This document shows, in pieces, positions 25,678-33,884 of a stretch of DNA of 64,000 nt. The number at the start of each line of letters is the position of its first letter. The stretch's first letter is position 1. A program made the position numbers and the translations under genes. This stretch comes from Paenibacillus harenae (GTDB lineage Bacteria; Bacillota; Bacilli; Paenibacillales; Paenibacillaceae): NCBI RefSeq assembly GCF_030812415.1, contig NZ_JAUSST010000005.1:558001-622000 (forward strand). The letters are read 5' to 3'. The notes under the pieces are model-generated. The model saw nothing but the letters and a program-made list of their open reading frames with translations. It was not told where the DNA came from and ran no database searches.

Positions 25678-26772
25678 ATGAATTTCTGGAGAAATAAAAG
25701 AGTTCTAATAACCGGTCACACTGGTTTCAAGGGAAGCTGGCTTTCACTATGGTTACAGCAAAAGGGTGCTGTTGTTTTTGGATACGCACTTCCACCGCAA
25801 GACGATACGAGTTTGTTTAAACAAGCGGATGTTGGAGCAAATATGTTATCTATTGAAGCTGATATAAGGGATCGTCAAACCTTGCAAAAAGTTATAAATA
25901 CCCACAAACCGGAATTCGTATTTCATTTAGCGGCGCAGCCGTTAGTTCGCAAATCATATGAAGACCCAGTGGCTACTTATGATGTGAATGTAATGGGCAC
26001 TGTTCACCTATTAGACGCTCTTCGGCAATGCGAATCAACCAAGGTTGTAATCAACGTGACAAGTGACAAATGCTACGATAATAAGGAATGGGAATGGGGA
26101 TATAGAGAAACGGATGCGCTTGGAGGATATGATCCTTATAGCAGCAGCAAAGGCTGCTCAGAAATTGTAACGAACGCGTTCCGCCGTTCTTTTTTTCATG
26201 AGAAAGAAGTACATGTAGCAAGTACTCGTGCTGGCAATGTCATTGGAGGCGGTGATTGGTCGGAGGACAGGCTTGTTCCTGACGTCGTACGTGCTTGCCG
26301 AGAAGGGAGAGCGCCACTAATTCGCAACCCTTATGCTGTGCGCCCATGGCAGCATGTATTGGAGCCGCTTAGTGGTTATCTAACGTTAGCTGAAGCTATG
26401 TGGACCAAGGGAGAAAGGTTTGCAGAAGCTTGGAATTTTGGGCCGAGTGATGACCATGTAATGAATGTGGGGGATATTACTAAACACATTGTAGATCTAT
26501 GGGGAACAGGCTTGAAATGGGAATATGACAATAAGAAACAGCCGCATGAAGCGAATTTGCTTAAACTTGACTGTTCCAAGGCTAGAAGCAGCCTAGGTTG
26601 GAGTCCAAAGCTGACAGCCTACGAAACGTTAAGCTGGACGGTAGATGCTTATAAGCAGGAGGCGGAGGACGCCGATATGCGGAAGGTATTGGAATCTCAA
26701 ATAGAAGCTTATGAGCGTAAGGGGTCTACAACATGGATACAAGAACATGCCGATTTTGCCATTCGCAATTAA
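25678..26772 (+). CDS. rfbG: CDP-glucose 4,6-dehydratase
   Basis: 364 residues. It converts CDP-glucose to CDP-4-keto-6-deoxyglucose with tightly bound NAD. The extended SDR features are present: the glycine-rich start ITGHTGFKGSWLSLWL, the catalytic YxxxK in YDPYSSSKGCSE, and NVTSDKCYDN as the active-site Thr/Asp region. RPWQHVLEPLSGYL is characteristic of RfbG. It follows rfbF directly, giving the standard first two steps of CDP-deoxysugar synthesis. It overlaps the next gene by 40 bases. No rfbH-type C3-dehydrase is present, so 3,6-dideoxysugars of the usual type are not expected. Confidence 0.94.
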   Translation: MNFWRNKRVLITGHTGFKGSWLSLWLQQKGAVVFGYALPPQDDTSLFKQADVGANMLSIEADIRDRQTLQKVINTHKPEFVFHLAAQPLVRKSYEDPVATYDVNVMGTVHLLDALRQCESTKVVINVTSDKCYDNKEWEWGYRETDALGGYDPYSSSKGCSEIVTNAFRRSFFHEKEVHVASTRAGNVIGGGDWSEDRLVPDVVRACREGRAPLIRNPYAVRPWQHVLEPLSGYLTLAEAMWTKGERFAEAWNFGPSDDHVMNVGDITKHIVDLWGTGLKWEYDNKKQPHEANLLKLDCSKARSSLGWSPKLTAYETLSWTVDAYKQEAEDADMRKVLESQIEAYERKGSTTWIQEHADFAIRN

Positions 26773-27971
26773 AAGATTCGTTAGTTAATTTAGGATTATC
26801 TCCATTTTCCAATAATTTTGTCCGTTCTGATCAGGCAGGCAGAGGTAGTCAATTTTATCCGCTGCACGTATTCGTATGTGAGAATTGTTTGCTTGTTCAG
26901 CTTAATGAGTTTGAGTCGCCAGAACATATTTTCAGCAATGAATATGCCTATTATAGTTCCTTCTCGGATAGTTGGTTGCTTCATGCGAAACAATATGTGG
27001 ATGATATAGTTAGCAATTATAATTTAGATCAGACATCCAAAGTGGTCGAGATTGCCTGCAATGACGGGTATTTACTCCAGTATTTTGTTAAGAGGGGGAT
27101 ACCGGTGCTCGGAATCGAGCCTGCTGGAAATGTAGCAAAAATGGCCGAGACAAAAGGGATAACGGTTATTTCTGATTTTTTCGGGGAGCAGCTTGCTGGA
27201 CATCTTGTAGATAATGGCGAACAAGCCGATCTAATTATCGGAAATAACGTTCTAGCACATGTGCCGGATTTAAACGATTTTGTGAGAGGTTTAAAGAAAC
27301 TGCTAAAGGAAACCGGAATTATTACAATGGAGTTTCCGCATTTGTTGAAGCTTATGCAGGATAACCAATTTGATACGATCTATCATGAGCATTTCTCTTA
27401 TTTTTCGTTTATGACCGTTGAGAAAGTGTTTGCGCGGCATGGTCTGACCATATTTAATGTAGAAGAACTATCGACACATGGTGGTTCGCTTCGAATTTAC
27501 GTAAGACATGAGCATTACGAAAAATTACAAGTGTCGGCCGACGTAAAACGTCTGGTTGCATTGGAAATGACGGCGGGACTTCACAAAATGGAAGCCTACC
27601 ATACGTTTTATAAGAGAGTAGAGCAAACAAAACGAGACATTTTATCGTTTTTAATAAACTTGAAAAACAAAGGTGCAACAATTGTTGGATATGGTGCTCC
27701 TGCAAAAGGAAATACATTACTTAATTACTGCGGGATCAGAAATGATTTCATTGAATATGTTGTAGACCGGAACCCGCATAAACAAGGAACATTTCTCCCG
27801 GGCACGTTGATTCCGGTGTATGAACCGGAGCGTATACGGGATACCAAGCCGGATGTCGTCGTTATTATGCCATGGAACATTAAAGACGAGATTATAGATC
27901 AAATGGCTTACATAACAGAATGGGGAGGACGGTTCGCGGTGTTCATACCCGAACCGAAAATGATAGAGTGA
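26733..27971 (+). CDS. Sugar C-methyltransferase (NDP-hexose C-3 methyltransferase type)
   Basis: 412 residues with three parts. An N-terminal zinc-binding part has CRFCHSQL and CENCLLVQL. The S-adenosylmethionine domain has VVEIACNDGYLLQYFVKRG and LIIGNNVLAHVPD. The C-terminal domain has GATIVGYGAPAKGNTLLNYC and WNIKDEI. This layout is that of enzymes such as TylCIII that add a methyl to C3 of a 4-keto sugar nucleotide. The active-site YHEHFSYFS region is also present. Beside rfbFG the substrate is probably a CDP-4-keto-6-deoxyhexose (inference), giving a branched sugar. The start lies 40 bases inside rfbG, with AAGGGG nearby. Confidence 0.88.
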   Translation: MDTRTCRFCHSQLKDSLVNLGLSPFSNNFVRSDQAGRGSQFYPLHVFVCENCLLVQLNEFESPEHIFSNEYAYYSSFSDSWLLHAKQYVDDIVSNYNLDQTSKVVEIACNDGYLLQYFVKRGIPVLGIEPAGNVAKMAETKGITVISDFFGEQLAGHLVDNGEQADLIIGNNVLAHVPDLNDFVRGLKKLLKETGIITMEFPHLLKLMQDNQFDTIYHEHFSYFSFMTVEKVFARHGLTIFNVEELSTHGGSLRIYVRHEHYEKLQVSADVKRLVALEMTAGLHKMEAYHTFYKRVEQTKRDILSFLINLKNKGATIVGYGAPAKGNTLLNYCGIRNDFIEYVVDRNPHKQGTFLPGTLIPVYEPERIRDTKPDVVVIMPWNIKDEIIDQMAYITEWGGRFAVFIPEPKMIE

Positions 27972-28498
27972 AGTTTATCGAGCTGGAATTGCCGGGTGTT
28001 TATATTATTGAACTAGAACCAATTTCAGATGAACGGGGTTTTTTTGCACGTTCTTGGTGCATTGACGAATTCGAAAAGCATGGCCTAAACACCAAATTAG
28101 TTCAATGCAATGTATCTTATAATCATCGAAAAGGTACGCTAAGAGGCATGCATTATCAGACTAAACCGTTTGAAGAAGCGAAGTTAGTCCGTTGTATACG
28201 GGGTTCTATTTATGATGTGATATTGGATTTACGTCCTGACTCCGCAGCATTCGGAAAGTGGGTAGGGGTGGAATTAACGCAGAATAATAGTAAGATGGTT
28301 TATATTGCTGAAGGGTGTGCGCACGGCTTTCAAACATTAGAGGACGAGACAGAGGTGTTCTATCAGATGTCTGAATTTTATCAACCTGAATATGGTGCCG
28401 GAGTGCGATGGGATGATGCTGCTTTTCAAATTCATTGGCCTTTACCAAATCCCATTATGAATGATAAAGATATAAACTATCCTTATTGGCAGTTGTAG
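27968..28498 (+). CDS. RfbC/RmlC-like sugar-nucleotide 3,5-epimerase (cupin)
   Basis: 176 residues. The family features are DERGFFARSW, the catalytic His region LRGMHYQ, and IYDVILDLRPDSAAFGKW with FQTLEDETEVFYQMSEFY; GVRWDDAAFQIHWP closes the fold. Such enzymes epimerise C5 and/or C3 of 4-keto-6-deoxy sugar nucleotides. Here the substrate is probably CDP-linked, not dTDP-linked, as no rmlAB lies nearby. The GTG at 27968 overlaps the upstream TGA by 4 bases and starts exactly where the conserved sequence begins. An ATG at 27920 would add 16 unconserved residues. Confidence 0.88.
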   Translation: MKFIELELPGVYIIELEPISDERGFFARSWCIDEFEKHGLNTKLVQCNVSYNHRKGTLRGMHYQTKPFEEAKLVRCIRGSIYDVILDLRPDSAAFGKWVGVELTQNNSKMVYIAEGCAHGFQTLEDETEVFYQMSEFYQPEYGAGVRWDDAAFQIHWPLPNPIMNDKDINYPYWQL

Positions 28499-28509
28499 GA
28501 GTGATCATA

Positions 28510-28998
28510 ATGATTTTCATATCCGAACAAGCAATGGTTTCAAAATTAGCAGACATAGAACCTTCCCAACGCGGCACGCGAATCGTAATTGAAGAAGGCG
28601 TTATGATAGATTCTTTTGTCAAGATAAAACCTGCTGGCGGTACCGGGGATGTCATGATCGGGAGAAATAGCAAAATAAATTCAGGATGTGTCCTTTATTC
28701 CGGAAATGGCATTCAAATTGGAGAGGACGTCCTGATAGCCGCTAATTGTACATTAGCACCAGTAAATCATGAATACCGCTCCCGTCACCAGACGATAAAA
28801 GAACAACGGTTTATGAAGAGCAGAGGCGGTATTGTAATAGAAGATGACGTATGGATCGGGGCAAACAGTGTCATTTTGGATGGTGCTATCTTGCGAAAGG
28901 GATGTGTGGTGGGTGCAAACTCCTTGGTAACTGGAGAACTGGAGCCCTATACCGTATACGTCGGCAGCCCAGTAAAAAAAGTGGGTGTCAGGGATTGA
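28510..28998 (+). CDS. Hexapeptide-repeat O-acyltransferase
   Basis: 162 residues. A left-handed beta-helix is shown by repeats such as IGRNSKINSGCVL and IGEDVLIAANCTLAP, with the catalytic His in PVNHEYRSR and GVGxNS-type coils near the end (VWIGANSVILDGAILRKGC). It is probably an acetyl-CoA-dependent sugar acetyltransferase like WbbJ or LacA. TAGGAGTGAT precedes the ATG at 28510; the frame extends to 28486 in the previous gene. The next gene overlaps by 4 bases. Likely decorates the deoxysugar or one of its partners. Confidence 0.85.
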   Translation: MIFISEQAMVSKLADIEPSQRGTRIVIEEGVMIDSFVKIKPAGGTGDVMIGRNSKINSGCVLYSGNGIQIGEDVLIAANCTLAPVNHEYRSRHQTIKEQRFMKSRGGIVIEDDVWIGANSVILDGAILRKGCVVGANSLVTGELEPYTVYVGSPVKKVGVRD

Positions 28999-29816
28999 GA
29001 ACCACCGTTATAGGTGCGAAAGGTTTTATCGGAAGACATGTCATGAATAGGCTTGAACAGCTCGGGATGAAAGCTTACGGGCCTAGTCGTGAAGAATTAT
29101 CCCTACATGAAAATAATTTAGGGCATGTTATCTATTGCGCAGGGGTTACTTCAGATTTTCGGCAACGCCCGTTCGATACGATACGAGCACATATCAGTTT
29201 TCTTGCAGAATTATTAGAGAAAGCCGCATTTGAATCGTTTCTATATTTATCTTCGACTCGGGTTTATGTAAACCAGACGACAGATGAAACGGGTGAAGAA
29301 GAAGGAGCGCTCCTCGTCAATCCGTTCCAGGCGGAAGATTTATTTAACTTGTCTAAAATCACTGGAGAATCACTCTGTCTCACGGTTAATAGACCAAACG
29401 TCAGAGTGGCTCGTGTATCGAATGTTTGCGGACCTGATTTTGAATCTAATAATTTTATCTACTCGATTATTAAAGACGCTGTAAATGACGGAAAAATTGT
29501 TCTTCAAACTTCGCTCGATTCGGAGAAGGATTATATCACTGTAAACGATGTGGCTAATATACTTATTCATATCGCACACAATGGGAAGCAGCGAATGTAT
29601 AATGTCGCTAGTGGCGTTAATACGACGAATAAACAATGGGTAGAGCGGATTACTCATTTTACGGGGTGCGAGGTTGAAGTTGCATCGAATGCCAAAACTA
29701 TTAAATTTCCGACCATGAATATTGTTCGACTACAATCAGAATTTAGTTTCAATCCGCAGAACTGTTTGGATATGGTTGAAGATTTAATACGACAATATGC
29801 TGACGGAAAGAAGTGA
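28995..29816 (+). CDS. NAD(P)-dependent epimerase/reductase of the SDR superfamily
   Basis: 273 residues. The Rossmann motif is TTVIGAKGFIGRHVMNRL and a Tyr/Ser region appears at YLSSTRVYVNQT; the YxxxK motif is altered (ALLVNPFQAEDLFNLSKITGE has Phe in place of Tyr), which is notable for catalysis. A downstream NAD sugar binding pattern is VARVSNVCGPDFESN. It probably reduces the 4-keto group of the CDP-sugar or epimerises it (inference). The start is taken as TTG at 28995, overlapping the upstream TGA by 4 bases; conserved sequence starts right there. The frame is open upstream to 28851 but overlaps the previous gene. Confidence 0.75.
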   Translation: MRTTVIGAKGFIGRHVMNRLEQLGMKAYGPSREELSLHENNLGHVIYCAGVTSDFRQRPFDTIRAHISFLAELLEKAAFESFLYLSSTRVYVNQTTDETGEEEGALLVNPFQAEDLFNLSKITGESLCLTVNRPNVRVARVSNVCGPDFESNNFIYSIIKDAVNDGKIVLQTSLDSEKDYITVNDVANILIHIAHNGKQRMYNVASGVNTTNKQWVERITHFTGCEVEVASNAKTIKFPTMNIVRLQSEFSFNPQNCLDMVEDLIRQYADGKK

Positions 29817-30493
29817 TTAAGATAGAATTGTCGCTTTCTTTATATGATTTTAAAGGCTATACGTCTGCTCAACTCAATCATTTTTTTCCGGATAATCAAA
29901 CGGTTCGTTTTCAAGATGCCGGGCAGTCTTTTTTTGATATTGCATTAGATCGCACAGCTCTTTGTTTCTCGAAAATATCTTTGGAGTCATATCGGAAAAA
30001 CGGCACTGCGTTTCTTAATCATTTGCATTCAGATCAATATGCCGTTTTTTTATGGTTCCTGTCGAATAGTGTATGGACAGAAAGTGAAAATACGGCTTTA
30101 GCTAATAAAATCTTTTATTTAAATAAGTCACTTCACGGATTTAGCTGTATGTACGATACGAAGTTACCTGACATCTTTCTGCTCTTACATACGGTAGGAA
30201 CGGTGCTGGGTAAAGCTGAATATTCCGATTTTTTGGTCGCGGCGCAAGGCAGCACGGTTGGAGCTCAAGGCGGAAAATATCCGAAACTCGGTAAAGGAGT
30301 GTCATTGCTTCCTTACTCATCAATCGTCGGAGATTGTTTAATCGGAAATCGGGTTTCGGTAGGAATCGGTGCTTCAGTATATGAACAGAATATTGAGAGC
30401 GGAATGGTTGTTTATAAAGAGCAAGATGGATCTATCAAGCACAAGTTTAAACAAAAATGTTGGGCGCAAAGGTTCTTCTTAAGTGATATATAA
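29813..30493 (+). CDS. Protein with a C-terminal hexapeptide-like (serine acetyltransferase-like) region
   Basis: 226 residues, last gene of the operon. The N-terminal ~130 residues are helical and not recognised. The C-terminal part (GKYPKLGKGVSLLPYSSIVG, then IGNRVSVGIGASVYEQNI) looks like a short left-handed beta-helix, as in CysE-type acetyltransferases. The GTG at 29813 overlaps the upstream TGA by 4 bases. No terminator is obvious between its stop and the cold-shock promoter. Acyl transfer to a sugar is the likely activity, but no proof of the acyl donor site is visible. Confidence 0.6.
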   Translation: MIKIELSLSLYDFKGYTSAQLNHFFPDNQTVRFQDAGQSFFDIALDRTALCFSKISLESYRKNGTAFLNHLHSDQYAVFLWFLSNSVWTESENTALANKIFYLNKSLHGFSCMYDTKLPDIFLLLHTVGTVLGKAEYSDFLVAAQGSTVGAQGGKYPKLGKGVSLLPYSSIVGDCLIGNRVSVGIGASVYEQNIESGMVVYKEQDGSIKHKFKQKCWAQRFFLSDI

Positions 30494-30533
30494 TTCATGC
30501 TTAAAAGGAATGTATCCGCTTCCAATAAATTGT

Positions 30534-30562
30534 TTGACAATTCCATTAACGTGGTGTTATAG
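30534..30562 (+). promoter_or_regulatory. Sigma-A promoter of the cold-shock gene
   Basis: TTGACA (30534-30539), exact consensus, 17-base spacer, TTATAG (30557-30562). The leader to the ATG is about 57 bases, in keeping with the structured leaders of cold-shock genes. Confidence 0.75.
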
Positions 30563-30625
30563 TCAAATTGTGGGCCAGACCTTAAGACGCCTCACAGTAT
30601 TTTGAAGATGAAGGGAATGTTTGCG

Positions 30626-30823
30626 ATGCAAGGTAAAGTAAAATGGTTTAATGCTGAGAAGGGTTATGGATTCATCGAAACGGAGCAAGGCGGCGACGTA
30701 TTTGTTCATTTCTCCGCAATCCAATCCGAAGGCTTCAAAACACTCGAAGAAGGCCAATCGGTTGAATTCGACATTGTAGAAGGCGCACGCGGTCCACAAG
30801 CTGCAAACGTAGTCAAACTGTAA
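30626..30823 (+). CDS. csp: Cold-shock protein (CspA/CspB family)
   Basis: 65 residues, exactly the family size. It is a small OB-fold RNA chaperone that unwinds mRNA structure at low temperature and in fast growth. The RNP1 motif KGYGFIE and RNP2 motif VFVHF are intact. MQGKVKWFNAEKG is a typical start; the frame extends upstream to 30602, but the AAGGGA site 9 bases before 30626 fixes the start. Single gene with its own promoter and terminator. Confidence 0.96.
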   Translation: MQGKVKWFNAEKGYGFIETEQGGDVFVHFSAIQSEGFKTLEEGQSVEFDIVEGARGPQAANVVKL

Positions 30824-30881
30824 TCATCCGGCTATCATTGGCCACCTTATAGATGGTTCGATTGACAAGTGCCTAACACAT

Positions 30882-30909
30882 AAGCTCCGGGAAACCGGGG
30901 CTTTTTTTT
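30882..30909 (+). terminator. Terminator of the cold-shock gene
   Basis: AAGCTCCGG, tetraloop GAAA, CCGGGGCTT (one G-U pair), then a run of T to 30909. Strong rho-independent terminator. Confidence 0.9.
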
Positions 30910-30977
30910 GTTATGTACAGTTAGACGACGAAGCACCGCTTTACACTGGAGTTTGTGCTTGGCTGTTATATAAATGA

Positions 30978-31010
30978 AAGGACTGTGTCATCGACACAGT
31001 CCTTCTATTT
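30978..31010. terminator. Terminator for the convergent minus-strand gene
   Basis: Perfect 11-base stem AAGGACTGTGT (30978-30988) and ACACAGTCCTT (30994-31004) with a 5-base loop, followed by CTATTTT. It lies just beyond the 3' end of the minus-strand fibronectin-type gene at 31053 and could act on both strands. Confidence 0.7.
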
Positions 31011-31052
31011 TAACTGGCTAGGGCGCTCTTTGCTGCATGATTCCGAGGTTTA

Positions 31053-32818
31053 TCAGAGTTCACTTGAGCTGCCGGTATTTACGTTGTAGGCGTTGACTTC
31101 GAATGTAATGATCTTATCGAATATTATATAATCTTTGCGATTGACGAACGGACCGATATTGTTTGATGATTTGTCAATTGCGAACGTAATCGGGCCGGTG
31201 CCCGATGCACGGAGTTCGTACCAGCCGATAAAGGCGTCGACTACACTCATGGATACGTCATATTCCTTCATTTCGCCGGTCATCAGCATAATTCTCAGTA
31301 GAGCGCGAGTACCTTCGTTCTCAACAGGCGGTTCTTGCGGTTCTTCAGTGCCGCTTGGCATTGCCGATGCCTCGTTCGAGTCTGCGCTTGATCCAGTCGC
31401 GTTATCCGCGGTGACCACGTAATAGTAGGTCGTTCCATTCGTAACTGCCGAATCGATATATGACGTCGTAGCCGTCGATATGGTCGTCAATACGGTATAA
31501 GGGCCTCCTGCTGTCAACGAGCGTTTGATCGTATAGCTTGTCGTATTGTTGACGGCGCTCCAACTAAGCGTAACCTTTTTATCGCCGCCAACTGCCGTCA
31601 AGTTCAGCGGGGCGGCTGGCGCCGTTGCGTGATCTTCGCCAAACAGGTTCCATTCTTTAATACTCGAATATTTATTGGTTGTCGTGTTATATCTTAATAC
31701 GACCAATTTAACATTAGTAACAGACGTAGGCAAGCCTTCAATCGCCTCGCTGGTTATCGGCGTATAAGTCAGTAGGGTTGGAACTGCCGGTGCTGCCGAA
31801 GGATGGCCGAATAAATTCCATTCATTGATCGACGATGGATTTGCATTTACTTTCAGAACTGCCAATGACACATTATTCAATGTATTTAGCAATGATTCTA
31901 CATTTCCACTCCCAATGGGAGTATAGCTTGAGAGTAAGTTTCCATTATCATCGTAAAACTCCATTATAGGGAGTTTATAAGTGGTCGAAATAAACGAAGC
32001 CGTAATTACCGAGTTGACTGATTGAGGAGTTGGGAATCGGTAGAAAACAACCGAATTACTTGTTGTAGTCATATTAAAGTTGTTGCTTTCCACATTATCG
32101 GTCAGCATCCTCGTAGTCCCGGTGGGATTTGATACAGACATTCCTGTACGCAATTCCGCCCGATCCAATAAGCCGCCTGTATATTTTGTTTTCATAGGCT
32201 TTATGCTTTTTGCTGTTGAGTCTGTGCTTTCGCCTGCCTCATTGGAAGCGGAAACAACATAATAGTAAGTATTGCCGTTAACTGCCGTATTGTCGCTATA
32301 AGATCTTTCTTTTAAATTGGCAGCGATCGTCGTAAATGGTCCGCTGGCAGAAGAAGAACGTTTTAAATTGTATGATTGCGCACCTGTATGATTCCAGAAC
32401 AGGTCGACGACCGAATGTGGCCTTGAATCCAAGAGATTTCAGGTGTTACCGGAGCAGCGGAAGGTGTTTGAAAAAGATTGAGTTCGTAAATAATCGAAGA
32501 TTTTGTGGTGCTAGTGGATTTAACGGCAATAAGAGAAGCATTGTCAATGACCGCAGGCAGCGATTCAACCCCGTCATTGGCCAGAGGGGTATAATTATAA
32601 ATTAAAGTACACTAGCATCGTAGAAATAGAGTTGAGGGGTTACGATCTCCATCCGTCGTACTCGTATCCGTTCCGACCGTCGTTCCTAATTGCATCGTGA
32701 CGCCATCAAGCAGACCGCCCGTATACTTGCCGGCTGCGGATGTCGTTTCGGCAGGCATGGTGAGCCATGAGATGAACGAAAGCAAAATCATTAATTTTAA
32801 AACATGACTTCTAAATAT
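31053..32818 (-). pseudogene. Decayed secreted fibronectin-type III protein gene (start lost, several frameshifts)
   Basis: The 3' part (32432 to 31053) is an intact frame of 459 codons with two FN3-type domains (SYNLKRSSSASGPFTTIA; SYTIKRSLTAGGPYTVL) around a discoidin-like segment and an unrecognised C-terminus. Reading upstream on the minus strand, coding sense continues but shifts frame: 32435-32600 codes for VESLPAVIDN and ELNLFQTPSAAP in another frame, matching VESLLNTLNN and EWNLFGHPSAAP of the intact half. 32612-32640 codes for PQLYFYDAS in a third frame. 32640-32818 codes for a signal peptide and GGLLDGVTMQLGTT. An in-frame stop lies at 32612-32614. The expected start, right after GGAGGAAATT, is ATA at 32818 and not ATG. 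Sequencing error could explain some but not all of this. Confidence 0.75.
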
Positions 32819-33043
32819 TTAATTTCCTCCATTGGTAGTATTTAAGGACATGGACAATTATATATTTAGAAAAATATACATGTCAAAAGAACTAGTAATA
32901 TTATATTTATATTAAATCGGTATTACTTTAGTAGTGGTTTGGCAATGTTATTCTGCAATCTGTATTAATGTTTTTAGTTGTAAATATTTCAACGGTCCTA
33001 ATAAATGAATTATTAGAAAATTCACAATAAACTAAAAACTATT

Positions 33044-33072
33044 TTGTGCTCACCGCCCGCATATGATATAAT
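33044..33072 (+). promoter_or_regulatory. Promoter of hpf with extended -10
   Basis: TTGTGC (33044-33049), 17-base spacer, TATAAT (33067-33072) preceded by TGA (extended -10). Transcription starts close to the ribosome site. The rest of the AT-rich gap 32831-33043 holds no feature I can identify. Confidence 0.7.
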
Positions 33073-33098
33073 AAGGGCATGTAAAGGAGGAGTTCCCC

Positions 33099-33644
33099 AT
33101 GATGTACAACATTCGAGGTCAACGCTTTCAAGTAACTGATGCTTTGAGAGACTACGTCGAAAAGAAACTCAGCCGATTGGAAAGATATTTTGAAACGCCA
33201 GTCGCCTCCGAAATCAACGTTACCTTATCGGTGACCAAAGGTCAGCACACGGTAGAGGTGACAATCCCGCTCGTCGGCGTCATGCTTAGAGCCGAAGAGA
33301 AGAGCGAGGATATGTACGCATCCATAGACGTTGTAGTAGATAAGCTGGAACGTCAAATTCGCAAACATAAAACGAAGGTGAATCGCAAATTCAGGCAAGG
33401 CAGCGGCGTACGCGCTCTATTCCGGGAGGAAGGATCGGCCGTATCCGTATTGGATGAGGAAGATGAGCTGGAACTCGTGCGCACGAAGCGCTTCACGCTC
33501 AAGCCGATGGATGTAGAAGAAGCGATTTTACAAATGAATATGGTAGGCCATAATTTCTTCGTTTTCGCCAATGTGGACAACGAGGAAGTGAACGTCGTTT
33601 ATAAGCGCAGCGACGGCAAATATGGATTAATCGAACAAGGATAA
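33099..33644 (+). CDS. hpf: Ribosome hibernation promoting factor, long form
   Basis: 181 residues, the long HPF type that dimerises 70S ribosomes into 100S particles in stationary phase. The N-terminal domain begins YNIRGQRFQVTDALRDYVEK (residues 3-22), binding near the decoding centre, with the beta-alpha pattern to ~100. The C-terminal domain (~125-181) contains FTLKPMDVEEAILQMNMVGH, FFVFANVDNEEVNVVYKRSD and GLIE, the dimerisation part. AAAGGAGG precedes two adjacent ATG codons (33099, 33102). In Bacillus it is the yvyD gene, located between fliT and secA as here, though 15 kb of accessory DNA intervenes. Confidence 0.95.
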   Translation: MMYNIRGQRFQVTDALRDYVEKKLSRLERYFETPVASEINVTLSVTKGQHTVEVTIPLVGVMLRAEEKSEDMYASIDVVVDKLERQIRKHKTKVNRKFRQGSGVRALFREEGSAVSVLDEEDELELVRTKRFTLKPMDVEEAILQMNMVGHNFFVFANVDNEEVNVVYKRSDGKYGLIEQG

Positions 33645-33771
33645 TCTGACCATACATGCAAGGTGAAACGGCTGAAGCCGTCCTTTGGCGGCGCGGCGCG
33701 TTTCAATCCGGAGAAATATATGGCATGGATTAAGTTGAGACTTACCATTCTTATATTTCATGCGGACAGCG

Positions 33772-33802
33772 CCCCTTCTCCCTAGCGGAGAGGGGGTGTT
33801 TT
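33772..33802 (+). terminator. GC-rich terminator between hpf and secA
   Basis: CCCCTTCTCC (33772-33781) and GGAGAGGGGG (33787-33796) pair over 10 bases with one G-U pair, followed by TGTTTT. The T run is short. A second GC-rich hairpin region lies at about 33667-33710. Confidence 0.65.
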
Positions 33803-33884
33803 CCATTTAGAGGCATCCGTTGCGGCGGTGTCTACAAACTGTTACAATTTAAGGCAAAGAGACGTAATTCGAAAGGGGAACATT

